From assembly GCA_963741755.1 (NCBI GenBank), contig CAVUJG010000001.1:351079-415078 (forward strand): DNA of 64,000 nt, written 5' to 3'. Every line of letters starts with the position of its first letter. The first letter of the stretch is position 1. Under the pieces are notes generated by a model. It was not told where the DNA came from. It did no database searches and was given only the letters and a program-made list of their open reading frames with translations. Source of the DNA: Sva-07 sp963741755 (GTDB lineage: Bacteria; Actinomycetota; Acidimicrobiia; Acidimicrobiales; Ilumatobacteraceae). The position numbers were made by a program, and so were the translations under genes. Shown in pieces: positions 55,177-63,930 of this stretch.

Positions 55177-55613
55177 GACAAGTCGACGAATTCGTGGCTG
55201 AGCCAGATCGAATCGTCGGCCCGAAATCCGTGGCGTTCGTAGAACCCCCGGACCCGGTCGTTGTGGGCCTCCGTTTCCAGGAAGACGCGCGCCAGTCCGC
55301 GTCGACGTCCGTCGGCCAGCAGGTGACCGACCAGCAACGAGCCAACACCCGCATTTCGTTCGGCGACGAAGATCTCGTCGAGCACGGCTTCCGCGCCGCC
55401 GGCCTCGATCGACCATCCCCAGGTCAGCACGGCGTAGGCGGGCGGGGTGTCGACGATCCAGACCACGCCGTGGGCGTCGTCGGCGAGCAGTGGAGTGAAG
55501 GCTGCACGGGCACGGCGGTCGTCGAATGGATGGCCGTCGAGCACACAGAACGCTCGGTGCAACTCGACGAGCGTGTCGAGGTCGCCGACCTCAGCGCGCC
55601 GGATGTCGGTCAC
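55173..55613 (-). CDS. GNAT-family N-acetyltransferase
   Basis: A 146-residue protein with the GNAT fold: VTDIRRAEVGDLDTLVELHR at the start, VLDEIFVAERNAGVGSLLVG (the acetyl-CoA loop NAGVGS), HLLADGRRRGLARVFLETEA and HNDRVRGFYERHGFRADDSI. Substrate unknown. GTG start, overlapping the LLM stop by four bases; its own stop overlaps the protease start by four. Confidence 0.82.
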   Translation of the reverse strand: MTDIRRAEVGDLDTLVELHRAFCVLDGHPFDDRRARAAFTPLLADDAHGVVWIVDTPPAYAVLTWGWSIEAGGAEAVLDEIFVAERNAGVGSLLVGHLLADGRRRGLARVFLETEAHNDRVRGFYERHGFRADDSIWLSHEFVDLS

Positions 55614-56644
55614 CCCGTACTCGCGGTCCGGTCGGAGATCGCCCGGGCGACGGCGCCGTAACGTTCGAAGCGCTCCGGTGTGTCGAAGGCCGGGTTGTAG
55701 AACACCAACCGGTCGACCACACCGTCGTACTTGTCGATCAGCGCGTCTGCCAGGCCGTCCCAGCTCGCTTCGGTGCAGAACACCGAGAGATGGTCGTCGG
55801 TGATCTCGGCCGCCATCGCCGCCATGTCGCCCGCCTTCTGCTTGGCCCGGACGCGCTCGGTGGTGCCCTCGAACCCGGCCTCGTCCCAGATGAACGCATA
55901 GTTCGGCGTCGACCCGTAGAACGACAGTGATGCCCGTGCCATGGTGCGCGCCTGCGCGAGTTCGGCGTCGGTGTCACCCACGATCGTGGTGACCGGCACG
56001 ATCACGGCGACGTCGCTCGGGTCGCGCCCGGCGGCAGCTGCGCCCTCGGCGACCGCGGGCACGACGTGGCGTGCGAGGTAGCCGGGCTCGCCGATCGGAT
56101 GTACGTGGACACCGTCGGCCACCTCGCCAGCCATGCGCAGCATCCACGGATTGACCGCCGCGATGTCGACCATGGGGTCGGGTTGGTCGATCGGTCCGGG
56201 GCTCCACTGACGATTGATGAAGTCGAGGTCGTAGAACTCCCCGTGGTGATCGAGGGCCTCACCCCGGAAGGCAGCGAAGCACGCCTTGACCGCTCGGACG
56301 TAGTCGCGCAACCGAGGGCCGGGTCTCTCGAACTCCATCCCGTAGCGCCGCACCACGTGGGTCCGCACCTGGGTACCGAGGCCCAGTCGGAAGTGACCAC
56401 CCGTGAGTTCCTGAAGCTCCCATGCCACCTGCGCGGTGATCATCGGGCTCCGAGGGAACGCAACGGCGACACCGGTCGACATCTCGAGTTCAGGCGCCGC
56501 GAGCGCGGCTGCGGTGACCGCCGGGTACGCGGTGCGGCCACCCTCGGTGAACAGCATGCCGTCGAACCCGGCCTGACCGGTTCGCTGCGCCACCGAGCCC
56601 ATCTCGGCCAGCGCCCTCGGGAATGTCATCACGTCGACACGCAT
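55610..56644 (-). CDS. LLM-class F420-dependent oxidoreductase
   Basis: A 344-residue TIM-barrel enzyme. VDVMTFPRALAEMGSVAQRT, PAVTAAALAAPELEMSTGVA, FPRSPMITAQVAWELQELTG, GHFRLGLGTQVRTHVVRRYG and RPGPRLRDYVRAVKACFAAF are luciferase-like motifs of the branch found in F420-making Actinobacteria. The substrate is unknown. First gene of the three-gene unit; its ATG is nearly shared with the divergent gene at 56643, leaving no ordinary promoter space on this side. Confidence 0.85.
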   Translation of the reverse strand: MRVDVMTFPRALAEMGSVAQRTGQAGFDGMLFTEGGRTAYPAVTAAALAAPELEMSTGVAVAFPRSPMITAQVAWELQELTGGHFRLGLGTQVRTHVVRRYGMEFERPGPRLRDYVRAVKACFAAFRGEALDHHGEFYDLDFINRQWSPGPIDQPDPMVDIAAVNPWMLRMAGEVADGVHVHPIGEPGYLARHVVPAVAEGAAAAGRDPSDVAVIVPVTTIVGDTDAELAQARTMARASLSFYGSTPNYAFIWDEAGFEGTTERVRAKQKAGDMAAMAAEITDDHLSVFCTEASWDGLADALIDKYDGVVDRLVFYNPAFDTPERFERYGAVARAISDRTASTG

Positions 56645-57290
56645 GGATCCGACCGTAATCTCGACGGCCGTGCACGAACTTCACCGCATCCTGCTCGACG
56701 CTGCGGACGGACGGTTCCCGGCGATCGACGGCGGCGTCGACGTGATGGCGCCGATGGCCGGCGATCACCATGCGGTGGTCGAGTTCACCGGTCACTCCAT
56801 CGTGCTGACCGACCGTGACCCGGTCGCTGTGCTCGAGCGGGGCGTCGACGGTTTCGGGGGAACTTCACAACCGGATGTCCTGCGATGGCTTGCCGGGCCA
56901 CGCGGCTGGATCGGATCGCACGACGCCGTTCTGGTGGCCAACGGGGTCGGCGGAGGCGCGTTGCCCGAACGCGACGATGTCGATGATCATCCGCGCGTCG
57001 TCCGATCGCGCGAGCACCGCCGCGACGTGCGCGTGCACGGCGATGACACCGGGCTGGTCACGATCGGCCGCGGTCTGGTCGATCGACTGGAGGTGTCCGT
57101 CGAGGTGTCCGTCGGTGCTCCTGTGGGCTCCGGGCGGCGATTGATCCGAGAGGCGCTCGCACTGATTCCGGTCGGCGACGTCGTGTTCGCGCAGGTGGCT
57201 CCCGGCAACGCGGCGTCGCTCAGAGCGTTCCTGAGCTGCGGTTTCACGCCGATCGGCGCCGAGACACTCCTGCTCCCGTCCGAGAAGTGA
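56643..57290 (+). CDS. Uncharacterised protein with GNAT-like C-terminus
   Basis: A 215-residue protein. The N-terminal 90 residues (LDAADGRFPAIDGGVDVMAP, VEFTGHSIVLTDRDPVAVLE) are unrecognised. The C-terminal 60 residues, SGRRLIREALALIPVGDVVF, AQVAPGNAASLRAFLSCGF, match the closing helix-strand of GNAT domains. The ATG at 56643 overlaps the start of the divergent LLM gene by two bases, so the in-frame GTG at 56670 (VHELHRILLDAADG) may be the true start. No partner gene suggests a role. Confidence 0.6.
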   Translation: MDPTVISTAVHELHRILLDAADGRFPAIDGGVDVMAPMAGDHHAVVEFTGHSIVLTDRDPVAVLERGVDGFGGTSQPDVLRWLAGPRGWIGSHDAVLVANGVGGGALPERDDVDDHPRVVRSREHRRDVRVHGDDTGLVTIGRGLVDRLEVSVEVSVGAPVGSGRRLIREALALIPVGDVVFAQVAPGNAASLRAFLSCGFTPIGAETLLLPSEK

Positions 57291-57440
57291 CACTTCGACT
57301 GTTCGGGAGCGACACAGAACTGGAACATCGCCGATGTACGAGCTGTCATCGACTCGCGCTAGACCCTTGGTCCGACGTCGAACATCGTCGTCGGATCCGA
57401 GCAGTTGGGCCGGAGCTTTCCCGAGTTCATACGAGGCGGC

Positions 57441-59147
57441 ATGAACCACGACATCATCATCCGCAACGGCACCGTCGTCGACGGCACCGGCGCGCCGAGC
57501 CGTCTCGCCGACATCGGGATCGCGGCTGATCGGATCGTCGAGATCGTCGACTCGACCGAGGGCGGCATCACCGCCAAGGGCCGCCGCGAAATCGATGCGA
57601 CCGACCGGCTCGTGACACCCGGCTTCGTCGACATCCATACGCACCTCGATGCTCAGCTCGCATGGGATCCCATCGGGACGTCGAGTTGCTGGCACGGCGT
57701 CACCAGCGTCGTGATGGGCAACTGTGGCGTGACGTTCGCTCCATGCCGTCCGGCCGACCGCGAGACGTTGGCCGAGATGATGGAGAGCGTCGAGGACATC
57801 CCGGCCGCGGCCATCCTCGAGGGGCTGCCCTGGGACTGGGAGACCTACGGCGAGTACTACGACTCGATCGACCGGCTCCCCAAGGGGCCCAACACGGGCG
57901 GACTCGTCGGCCACTCGGCGTTGCGCACCTATGTGATGGGTGAACGCGGTCTCGATGAGGATCCGGCAACCGGCGAGGACATCGCCGCCATGGCCCGCTT
58001 GGTCGACGAGGCCATGGCGGCCGGCGCGCTCGGCGTCTCGACGAGCCGGACGTTCATGCACAAGGTGCCCGACGGCCGTCCGGTCCCCGGCACCTATGCC
58101 GCTGCCGACGAGCTGCTGGCGTTCGCCGAAGTGCTCCGCGAGCACGGTGCCGGGGTGTTCGAGGGTGCGATGCGCCTGGGCGAACGCGACAACGACGCCT
58201 ACGACAAGTCACGCGCCGAGGTCGCCCTGATGGGCGAGATCAGTCGGCGCAGCGGTCGCCCGGTGAGCTTCGGGTTGACGCAGAGCAATCGTCGGCCCGA
58301 CCTGTACGAGCGAGTGATCGAGTTCGTGAAGGCCGAGAACGCTGCCGGCGCCAATGTGCGCCCGCAGACGACCGCCCGCGGCGTCGGCATCCTGTTCGGA
58401 CTCGAATCGCGCACACCGTTCGATCGTGCGCCGTCGTGGAAGGAACTCCGAGGCGCGGTCAACGGTCGCAAGCTGCAGATGGTTCGCGACTCGACGTTCC
58501 GTCAAACACTGATCTCCGAGGCCGATGTGCACGGCACGCCGCTCGACCTCGGTGAGGTGTTCGTGCTGCCGGCCGACGCTGCTCGTTACGACTGCGATCC
58601 GGCGTCGTCGTTGGCGGCGATCGCGATCGAACGCGGCGTCAGCCCGGCCGCCGCGTTCATCGAACTCGTCCTCGAGACCGACGGTGCGCTCGTCGCGAGC
58701 ATGCCGTTCCTCAATCAGGACCTCGGCGCCGTCGAGGCGATGCTCGATGATCCGCTGGTCACCCTCGGTCTCGCCGATGCCGGCGCTCATGTCGGCCAGA
58801 TCATGGATGCGAGTCAGCCGACGTTCTTGCTCACCTACTGGGTGCGTGAACGCCAGCGCTGGGCGATCGAGGAGGCGGTTCGGCGCCTCACCTCCGACAC
58901 CGCTGACCTGTTCGGCATCCGCAATCGAGGCCGGCTTGCCGTCGGAACATTCGCCGACGTCAACGTGATCGACTTCGAGGGTCTGCACCTGCCGGTCCCC
59001 GAGTACGTCAACGACTTCCCGAACGGCGCCGGCCGCTACGTGCAGGGCTCGAGCGGCTACGACTACACGCTGGTCAACGGCCACGTGTTCATGGACCACG
59101 GCGAACACACCGGCGTCCTCGCCGGCCGAATGCTCCGCTCCAACTAA
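57441..59147 (+). CDS. N-acyl-D-amino-acid deacylase / D-aminoacylase-like amidohydrolase
   Basis: A 568-residue amidohydrolase. MNHDIIIRNGTVVDGTGAPS opens the beta-sandwich; GFVDIHTHLDAQLAWDP holds His66 and His68; VVMGNCGVTFAPC supplies Cys95, the metal ligand typical of D-aminoacylases; GLTQSNRRPDLYERVIEFVK and LGLADAGAHVGQIMDASQPT (Asp) complete the metal site. GAGG six bases upstream of the ATG sets the start. A shorter protein would lose the sandwich. Which N-acyl compound it cleaves is unknown. About 150 bases upstream are empty. Confidence 0.85.
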   Translation: MNHDIIIRNGTVVDGTGAPSRLADIGIAADRIVEIVDSTEGGITAKGRREIDATDRLVTPGFVDIHTHLDAQLAWDPIGTSSCWHGVTSVVMGNCGVTFAPCRPADRETLAEMMESVEDIPAAAILEGLPWDWETYGEYYDSIDRLPKGPNTGGLVGHSALRTYVMGERGLDEDPATGEDIAAMARLVDEAMAAGALGVSTSRTFMHKVPDGRPVPGTYAAADELLAFAEVLREHGAGVFEGAMRLGERDNDAYDKSRAEVALMGEISRRSGRPVSFGLTQSNRRPDLYERVIEFVKAENAAGANVRPQTTARGVGILFGLESRTPFDRAPSWKELRGAVNGRKLQMVRDSTFRQTLISEADVHGTPLDLGEVFVLPADAARYDCDPASSLAAIAIERGVSPAAAFIELVLETDGALVASMPFLNQDLGAVEAMLDDPLVTLGLADAGAHVGQIMDASQPTFLLTYWVRERQRWAIEEAVRRLTSDTADLFGIRNRGRLAVGTFADVNVIDFEGLHLPVPEYVNDFPNGAGRYVQGSSGYDYTLVNGHVFMDHGEHTGVLAGRMLRSN

Positions 59148-59866
59148 CGAGTGCGGCGGCGGAGTTCGACGTAGACCTCGTCGCCGGCGATCGCGGTCAG
59201 CGAGTCGGCCATCGAGTCGATCACCTGCTCGTCGCCGCAGTAGGCCTCGGCGCCTTCGTCACGCTCGGTGCAGCACCACGCCATCGTCTGGCCGTGGTCG
59301 CCCCAGTCGGCTCGAGTCCAGCGGCGCACGGTGGCAACTTCGGTGTCGGCGTCGATCTCCTGCCAGTCGATCCGCAGTGGCAGCTGCCAGCACACCGACG
59401 GCTTCCACTCCGTCGGGGACTCGTCGGAGGCGAGCGCGGCGATGTGCAGTGCGCACCCGTCACCGCCGGCGAATCCGGGGCGATTGAGGAAAATGCAGGC
59501 CCCGTCGACGACCCGGGTATGCGTGCGTGCGGCATCGCCGAAGATGCCGTTCGCCTCGCCGTCGAGATCTGGATCCGGCGCTGCCGTGGCAACGTCGTGG
59601 AACTGGAACTGGTCGGGTGCCAGCGTCGCCGCGTACGCCGCAACGTTCATCGCTTCGGCCTCGCCGGCGGGGCCATCGCCGAAGTGTGCGCCGAGCGAGC
59701 AGCACCCCTGGTTCAGCTCGGTGGCGTCACGGTCGAGGATGCCCTTGCAGCCGCGACCGAACAGGCACGTCCAGTTCGACTCGAGGAACTGGCGCTCGAA
59801 CCGCCAGACCGTGCCGGGTCGAATGATCTCGACGTAGGCGTCGGTGTTCGCTGCCTCGTCGGTCAT
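59144..59866 (-). CDS. Cysteine-rich protein resembling YkgJ/DUF3109 proteins
   Basis: A 240-residue protein. Cysteines fall in clusters: WTCLFGRGCKGILDRD, NQGCCSLGAHF, GACIFLNRPGFAGGDGCALH, KPSVCWQLPLRI and TMAWCCTERDEGAEAYCGDE. The series CK...CC, C(x)FL...GC-H and KP-x-C-x-LP is the layout of the YkgJ/DUF3109 group, thought to bind zinc or an iron-sulfur cluster. Its ATG overlaps the stop of the membrane protein gene (59863-61320), so the two are expressed together. Function unknown. Confidence 0.65.
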   Translation of the reverse strand: MTDEAANTDAYVEIIRPGTVWRFERQFLESNWTCLFGRGCKGILDRDATELNQGCCSLGAHFGDGPAGEAEAMNVAAYAATLAPDQFQFHDVATAAPDPDLDGEANGIFGDAARTHTRVVDGACIFLNRPGFAGGDGCALHIAALASDESPTEWKPSVCWQLPLRIDWQEIDADTEVATVRRWTRADWGDHGQTMAWCCTERDEGAEAYCGDEQVIDSMADSLTAIAGDEVYVELRRRTR

Positions 59867-61320
59867 GACTGCGTGAAGAGCACGGTTCGGCCGCGTGGTC
59901 CGAGATCGATCGGTTCGTCCGATGTCGAGTCGCCGAGGCCCGTGGTCTCCAGGAACACCCGTCCGTCACGCTCGACGGCCACCGCTGCGCCATCGAGCGA
60001 CAGCGCCAACGCGGTGTCGCCGGTCTGGATCTGCTCCACGCCGGCGCCGCTCATCAGGTCGTAGCCGAGCGGTGTCGACGCGGCGACGATGCAACCCGAT
60101 GCGTCGGAGAGCAACGGTTCGGCACCGCTCGCCTCGACGAGGACGGATCCATCGGTCGCGTCGGCCACGGCGATCTGCGTCTCGGCGGACTCGCCGTCGC
60201 TGATCGTCGCCAGGCACGTCGAACCCGTCAGCGATCCGTCGCCGGCCGGGCGCTGCGCGTCGAAACTGGCGATCGCTGCCCCGTCGCCGCCGACGATGGC
60301 GGTACCGGTCGCACCGGTCACGATCAATCGGTCACCCGCCGTCGTGACGGTGCCCGACTCGATCGTGCCGATGTCGAGCTGGCCGACATCGGAGGTCTCG
60401 CCGCTCGACGGCGACATGGTCACCACGGCTCCGTCGACGGTGACGAGCACCACACCGGTGTCGGCGATCATGCCGGCGCGCACCGACGAGGTTCGGCCCG
60501 TGGCGACCGGCTCGCCCTCGTGGTCGAACACGTTGATCGTGGCGTCGCTGCCGACGTTCTGGGCGGTGACGACGATGTCGGCGTCGACGGCGAGCGCAAG
60601 ACCGGGAAAGAACGACGGCTCGTCACGATCGAACGAGAAGAGCACGCTCTGGAAGTTGCCCGAATCGGTCACGAGCACGTCGCGCCCCGACGCCGACGAC
60701 CGAGCGTTCGCGAATTCGTAGCGGGCGCCGACGACCGCAGCGAACGTGTCGGTGTCGATCGTGTCGCCGCTGGGTCCGTGCACGATCACGGCTCGGCTCC
60801 GATTGGATCCGGGGGCGAGCAGGGTGAGCGCGCTGCCGGCGGGTCGGACGATCGACTCCGCGGCGAGGTCGTATTCGTCGACGGACTCGTTGTCGATTGC
60901 GATGACGGCGACGTTCGTCGTTCCGGTGACGACGAGCGTCGAGTCGACGATGGCGGATGCGGACGGGGAGCGCACGCCCGACTCGATGCGGGCCAACTCC
61001 TCACCGTTCTCGTCGTCGACGATCACCCGTCCGGTGCGGTTGTCGACCAGCACGATGCGGTTCCAGTCGGAGCTGATGGCGCCCGATGTCGTGTCGTTGG
61101 ATCCCGACCCGATCAGTTGGCCAACGACGATCGACGCGGTGGCGAGGACGGCGACCACACCGCCGACGACGACGGCTCGTCGGAACAGGTAGTTGGGACC
61201 TCGGCGTGTGTCCGGGGTGCTGGGGGACGGATCATCTGAACCGTGCGATTCCCGGGGCGGTGACTCGTGATCGGCGTCGACACCGTCCTCGTCGTCGAAG
61301 AGGGGCGGTCCGGACGGCAT
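59863..61320 (-). CDS. Membrane-anchored protein with repeated beta-strand outer domain
   Basis: A 485-residue protein. A 45-residue acidic cytoplasmic N-terminus (PPLFDDEDGVDADHESPPRE) leads to one helix, AVVVGGVVAVLATASIVVGQ, then 410 residues of repeated strands of the form VVLVTVDGAVVTMSPSSGE and LALAVDADIVVTAQNVGSDA, consistent with a beta-propeller of YVTN/PQQ type outside the cell. Only two Cys. No enzymatic motif found. It precedes the Cys-rich gene in the same transcript. Confidence 0.65.
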   Translation of the reverse strand: MPSGPPLFDDEDGVDADHESPPRESHGSDDPSPSTPDTRRGPNYLFRRAVVVGGVVAVLATASIVVGQLIGSGSNDTTSGAISSDWNRIVLVDNRTGRVIVDDENGEELARIESGVRSPSASAIVDSTLVVTGTTNVAVIAIDNESVDEYDLAAESIVRPAGSALTLLAPGSNRSRAVIVHGPSGDTIDTDTFAAVVGARYEFANARSSASGRDVLVTDSGNFQSVLFSFDRDEPSFFPGLALAVDADIVVTAQNVGSDATINVFDHEGEPVATGRTSSVRAGMIADTGVVLVTVDGAVVTMSPSSGETSDVGQLDIGTIESGTVTTAGDRLIVTGATGTAIVGGDGAAIASFDAQRPAGDGSLTGSTCLATISDGESAETQIAVADATDGSVLVEASGAEPLLSDASGCIVAASTPLGYDLMSGAGVEQIQTGDTALALSLDGAAVAVERDGRVFLETTGLGDSTSDEPIDLGPRGRTVLFTQS

Positions 61321-61355
61321 CGATCAGGATCGTAGGCGCACTAGCGTCGGTCCGC

Positions 61356-61535
61356 ATGGAGTTCTGCTGCCCCCGCTGCAACGGCGACGTGATCGAGGAC
61401 TTCTACGGTCCGTGCCAGGTGTGCCGCACGCAGCTGCGCGATGCCTTCCGGTCCGAGGGTCGCGTCATCGAACTCGTCGAGTACGAGCCGAAGATGAACG
61501 TCACCCCGAACGCCGTCGCCCTGAAGGACGACTGA
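61356..61535 (+). CDS. Small zinc-ribbon protein
   Basis: A 59-residue protein, MEFCCPRCNGDVIEDFYGPC, QVCRTQLRDAFRSEGRVIEL, VEYEPKMNVTPNAVALKDD. CCPRC and CQVC give the two CxxC knuckles of a zinc ribbon with a 12-residue spacer. Its ATG is 35 bases from the divergent membrane protein start. Many actinomycetes carry such short proteins of unknown role. Confidence 0.7.
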   Translation: MEFCCPRCNGDVIEDFYGPCQVCRTQLRDAFRSEGRVIELVEYEPKMNVTPNAVALKDD

Positions 61536-61558
61536 CCCGCGCGCCCGCTCCGCCATCA

Positions 61559-61610
61559 CGTTTGCGTGACGATCTGGATGACCCGGTCCATCCAGAATGC
61601 AACGCAAACG
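61559..61610. terminator. Long imperfect hairpin between converging genes
   Basis: CGTTTGCGT at 61559-61567 pairs with ACGCAAACG at 61602-61610, and TCTGGATG at 61573-61580 pairs with CATCCAGA at 61589-61596. Small internal loops separate the stems. It lies between the zinc-ribbon gene and the converging LLM gene, so a bidirectional terminator is the simplest reading. Confidence 0.55.
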
Positions 61611-61634
61611 GTGGGGGCGTGTGGCGCAGCGGGG

Positions 61635-62906
61635 TCAGTCGACGGAGGTGGGCAGGCCACCGCCGGGGCGGAACTCCGACTGCTGCTCCGTCTTTGCTGC
61701 CGCTGCTTGGGCGGCCTGCTCCATCGTGGTCTGCAGGGCGGCGGCGGCCTTGTCGTTGGCGAGGATCTTGCTGACCACGGCCTGGGAAGCGCCGGCCATC
61801 AGCTCGGCCTGGTGGCGGTTGAGATACTCCTGCGATTCACGCAGCCCGACGATGTGGCCGTTCAGCTCGGGGATCACGTAGCGAGCCACGAGGTCCCACG
61901 ACCGCAGCGTCGCCTCGCGGTTCGCCCAGTCGTGGGCGAATCCGAGCACGACGCCGAAGCCACCGGTGATCTCCTGCAGATGACGTACCGCTGCCACGAG
62001 GTCGTCGGGGGTTCCGATCACCCCCGCTCCCGACCCGGGGCTTCCATCGCCGACGGTCTGTTCGAGCAGTTCCCACTTGTCGTCGACGTGGGTCGCGTTC
62101 GGTCGGCCGAGCGTCCACACGTTGTACTCGTTGTGCCAACGGTGCAGGCCGTCGACGGCCTCGTTGCGGGCCTGCTCACGCGATTCGGCGATGTGGAAGG
62201 CGAGCATGACCCGCCAGTTCTTGCGATCGACGACCTGGCCGTGTTCGGCGGCGGCGTCCTCGGCGAAGCTCCACTGGGTGGGCAGCGCCTGGATCCCCGC
62301 CGTCGAATTCGATGCGATCGACAACACGCCCATGCCGTACTTGCCGGCCAGGGTCATGCCGGACGGTGAGATCGACGACGCCGTCACCATCGGGAGTTCT
62401 TCCTGGAGCGGGAGGAGCTGAAGGCGAGCATCGTTGAGCTTGAACCACTCGCACTCGTAGCTGAAGCGGTCGTCGCCGCGCAGCAGTCGGGTGATCACCG
62501 ACAGCGCTTCGTCCTGACGGTCGCGCTGGACCATCGGGTCGATGGCGAGCGTGCGTGCGTCGGAGGCCAAGGCCCCGGGACCGGATCCGAACATCGCTCG
62601 TCCGCGGCTCATGTGGTCGAGCTGCACGATGCGTTGCGCGACGTTGAAGGGGTGGTGGTACGGCAGGCTGGTGACCCCCGTGCCGAGCATGATGTTGTGG
62701 GTTCGCTGGGCAGCCCCGGCGAGGAACATCTCAGGTGACGCGATCATCTCCCAGCCCGACGAATGGTGCTCGCCGCACCAGAACTCGTCGAAGCCGAGCC
62801 GATCGAGGTGTTCGGCGAAGTCGATGTCGCGCTGGAACTGCAGCGTCGGGTGTTCCCCGGTGGGGTGGTGGGGGGCGAGGAACGTTCCGAAACGCAAGCG
62901 GGCCAT
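61635..62906 (-). CDS. LLM-class flavin-dependent monooxygenase
   Basis: A 423-residue luciferase-like enzyme, MARLRFGTFLAPHHPTGEHP. FAEHLDRLGFDEFWCGEHHS, RTHNIMLGTGVTSLPYHHPF, NVAQRIVQLDHMSRGRAMFG and PMVTASSISPSGMTLAGKYG are the limonene-monooxygenase-like branch. A C-terminal helical tail (LMAGASQAVVSKILANDKAA) exceeds the barrel. Cofactor FMN or F420 and substrate are unresolved. The ATG at 62906 is chosen because upstream codons overlap the divergent acetyltransferase gene. Confidence 0.8.
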   Translation of the reverse strand: MARLRFGTFLAPHHPTGEHPTLQFQRDIDFAEHLDRLGFDEFWCGEHHSSGWEMIASPEMFLAGAAQRTHNIMLGTGVTSLPYHHPFNVAQRIVQLDHMSRGRAMFGSGPGALASDARTLAIDPMVQRDRQDEALSVITRLLRGDDRFSYECEWFKLNDARLQLLPLQEELPMVTASSISPSGMTLAGKYGMGVLSIASNSTAGIQALPTQWSFAEDAAAEHGQVVDRKNWRVMLAFHIAESREQARNEAVDGLHRWHNEYNVWTLGRPNATHVDDKWELLEQTVGDGSPGSGAGVIGTPDDLVAAVRHLQEITGGFGVVLGFAHDWANREATLRSWDLVARYVIPELNGHIVGLRESQEYLNRHQAELMAGASQAVVSKILANDKAAAALQTTMEQAAQAAAAKTEQQSEFRPGGGLPTSVD

Positions 62907-62972
62907 CCGGCGATGGTAGGGAGCCTCGAAATCTCGGCCGCTACCGGACACCCGACATGCAACGATCTCGAC

Positions 62973-63873
62973 ATGGCCGAGGTCGAACTCCGTCCCCCCG
63001 ACGACGATGATGTCGAGGCGATCTCGCGGGTTGTCGACGCCCAGGACACGGCGTGGTGGGGTGAACCCGACGGTGACGTCGATGACGTCCGCGGCTGAAC
63101 TCGATCGGGTCCGGCGGGCGATGGGTTCACTCGAGGTCGGCGCCCGAGTCGCAGTGGTCGACGGCATCGTGGTGGGCGCCGCGATGGCTGTCGGTCACGG
63201 TCACACCAGCGTCGCCATCGACGCCCCCGAGGGCGACGCGTCCGCCATTCGGCGGGTGTTGTTCGACTGGCTTGCCGAACTGGGCGACGACATCCAGATC
63301 GAGTCGCCAGCTCAGGACGCCGAGCGCATGGCCGACCTCGACGCGCTCGGGTTCAGTCCCAGTCGGTCGAGCTTCGAGCTCGAACGGCCCGGCGACACCT
63401 CCGACCTGCCGGAACCCACCTGGCCCGATGGGATCGTGCCGGTGCCGTTCCGGCTCGGGATCGACGACGAGGACCTCCACGCAATGCTGTACGACTTCTG
63501 GACCGATGTGCCAGGCCACACCGACCGTCCGATCGACGAATGGCGGTCATCGATCCTCGCCGGAACCTGGTTCGACGCGGATCTCGTGGTGGTCGCCCGC
63601 TGTGATGGTGGAAGCGGACCAATCGTCGGAAGTGTCCTCGGCCGTACCTTCACCGGCGGCGTCGGATGGGTGTCGCAGCTCGGCGTGGCCCGCTCCGCTC
63701 GCGGCCTCGGCCTCGGGCGGGCGGTTCTGACCGAGTCGTGTCGACGCCTTGGCGTGAAGGAACCGAGAATCATCGGCCTCGGCGTCGAGGCCGAGAACGC
63801 GAATGCGCTCGGCCTGTACCGAAGCGTCGGCTTCGAAATCTGCCGGGAATGGATCCACTGTTCACGAACGTGA
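62973..63873 (+). pseudogene. Tandem-GNAT acetyltransferase (mycothiol synthase MshD-like), frame broken once
   Basis: About 299 residues after correction. The first frame gives MAEVELRPPDDDDVEAISRV and AQDTAWWGEPDGDVDDVR; the second continues AELDRVRRAMGSLEVGARVA and the rest. One extra G near 63093 separates them. The C-terminal GNAT domain shows VSQLGVARSARGLGLGRAVL, TESCRRLGVKEPRIIGLGVE and AENANALGLYRSVGFEI. Two GNAT halves in one chain is the MshD design, and the mycothiol context supports it, but other tandem-GNAT enzymes cannot be ruled out. The frameshift is probably a sequencing error. Confidence 0.65.
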
Positions 63874-63930
63874 ACGCGTCGGTCGCCCTGGCGGTATCGT
63901 GGAGCGGTTCCTTTCGGGGAACATCCCTTC

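Noticed and set aside
46195..63873. Integrated phage or genomic island at tRNA-Ile
   Set aside because: No integrase, no repeat of the tRNA 3' end and no phage genes were found; only the synteny break remains.
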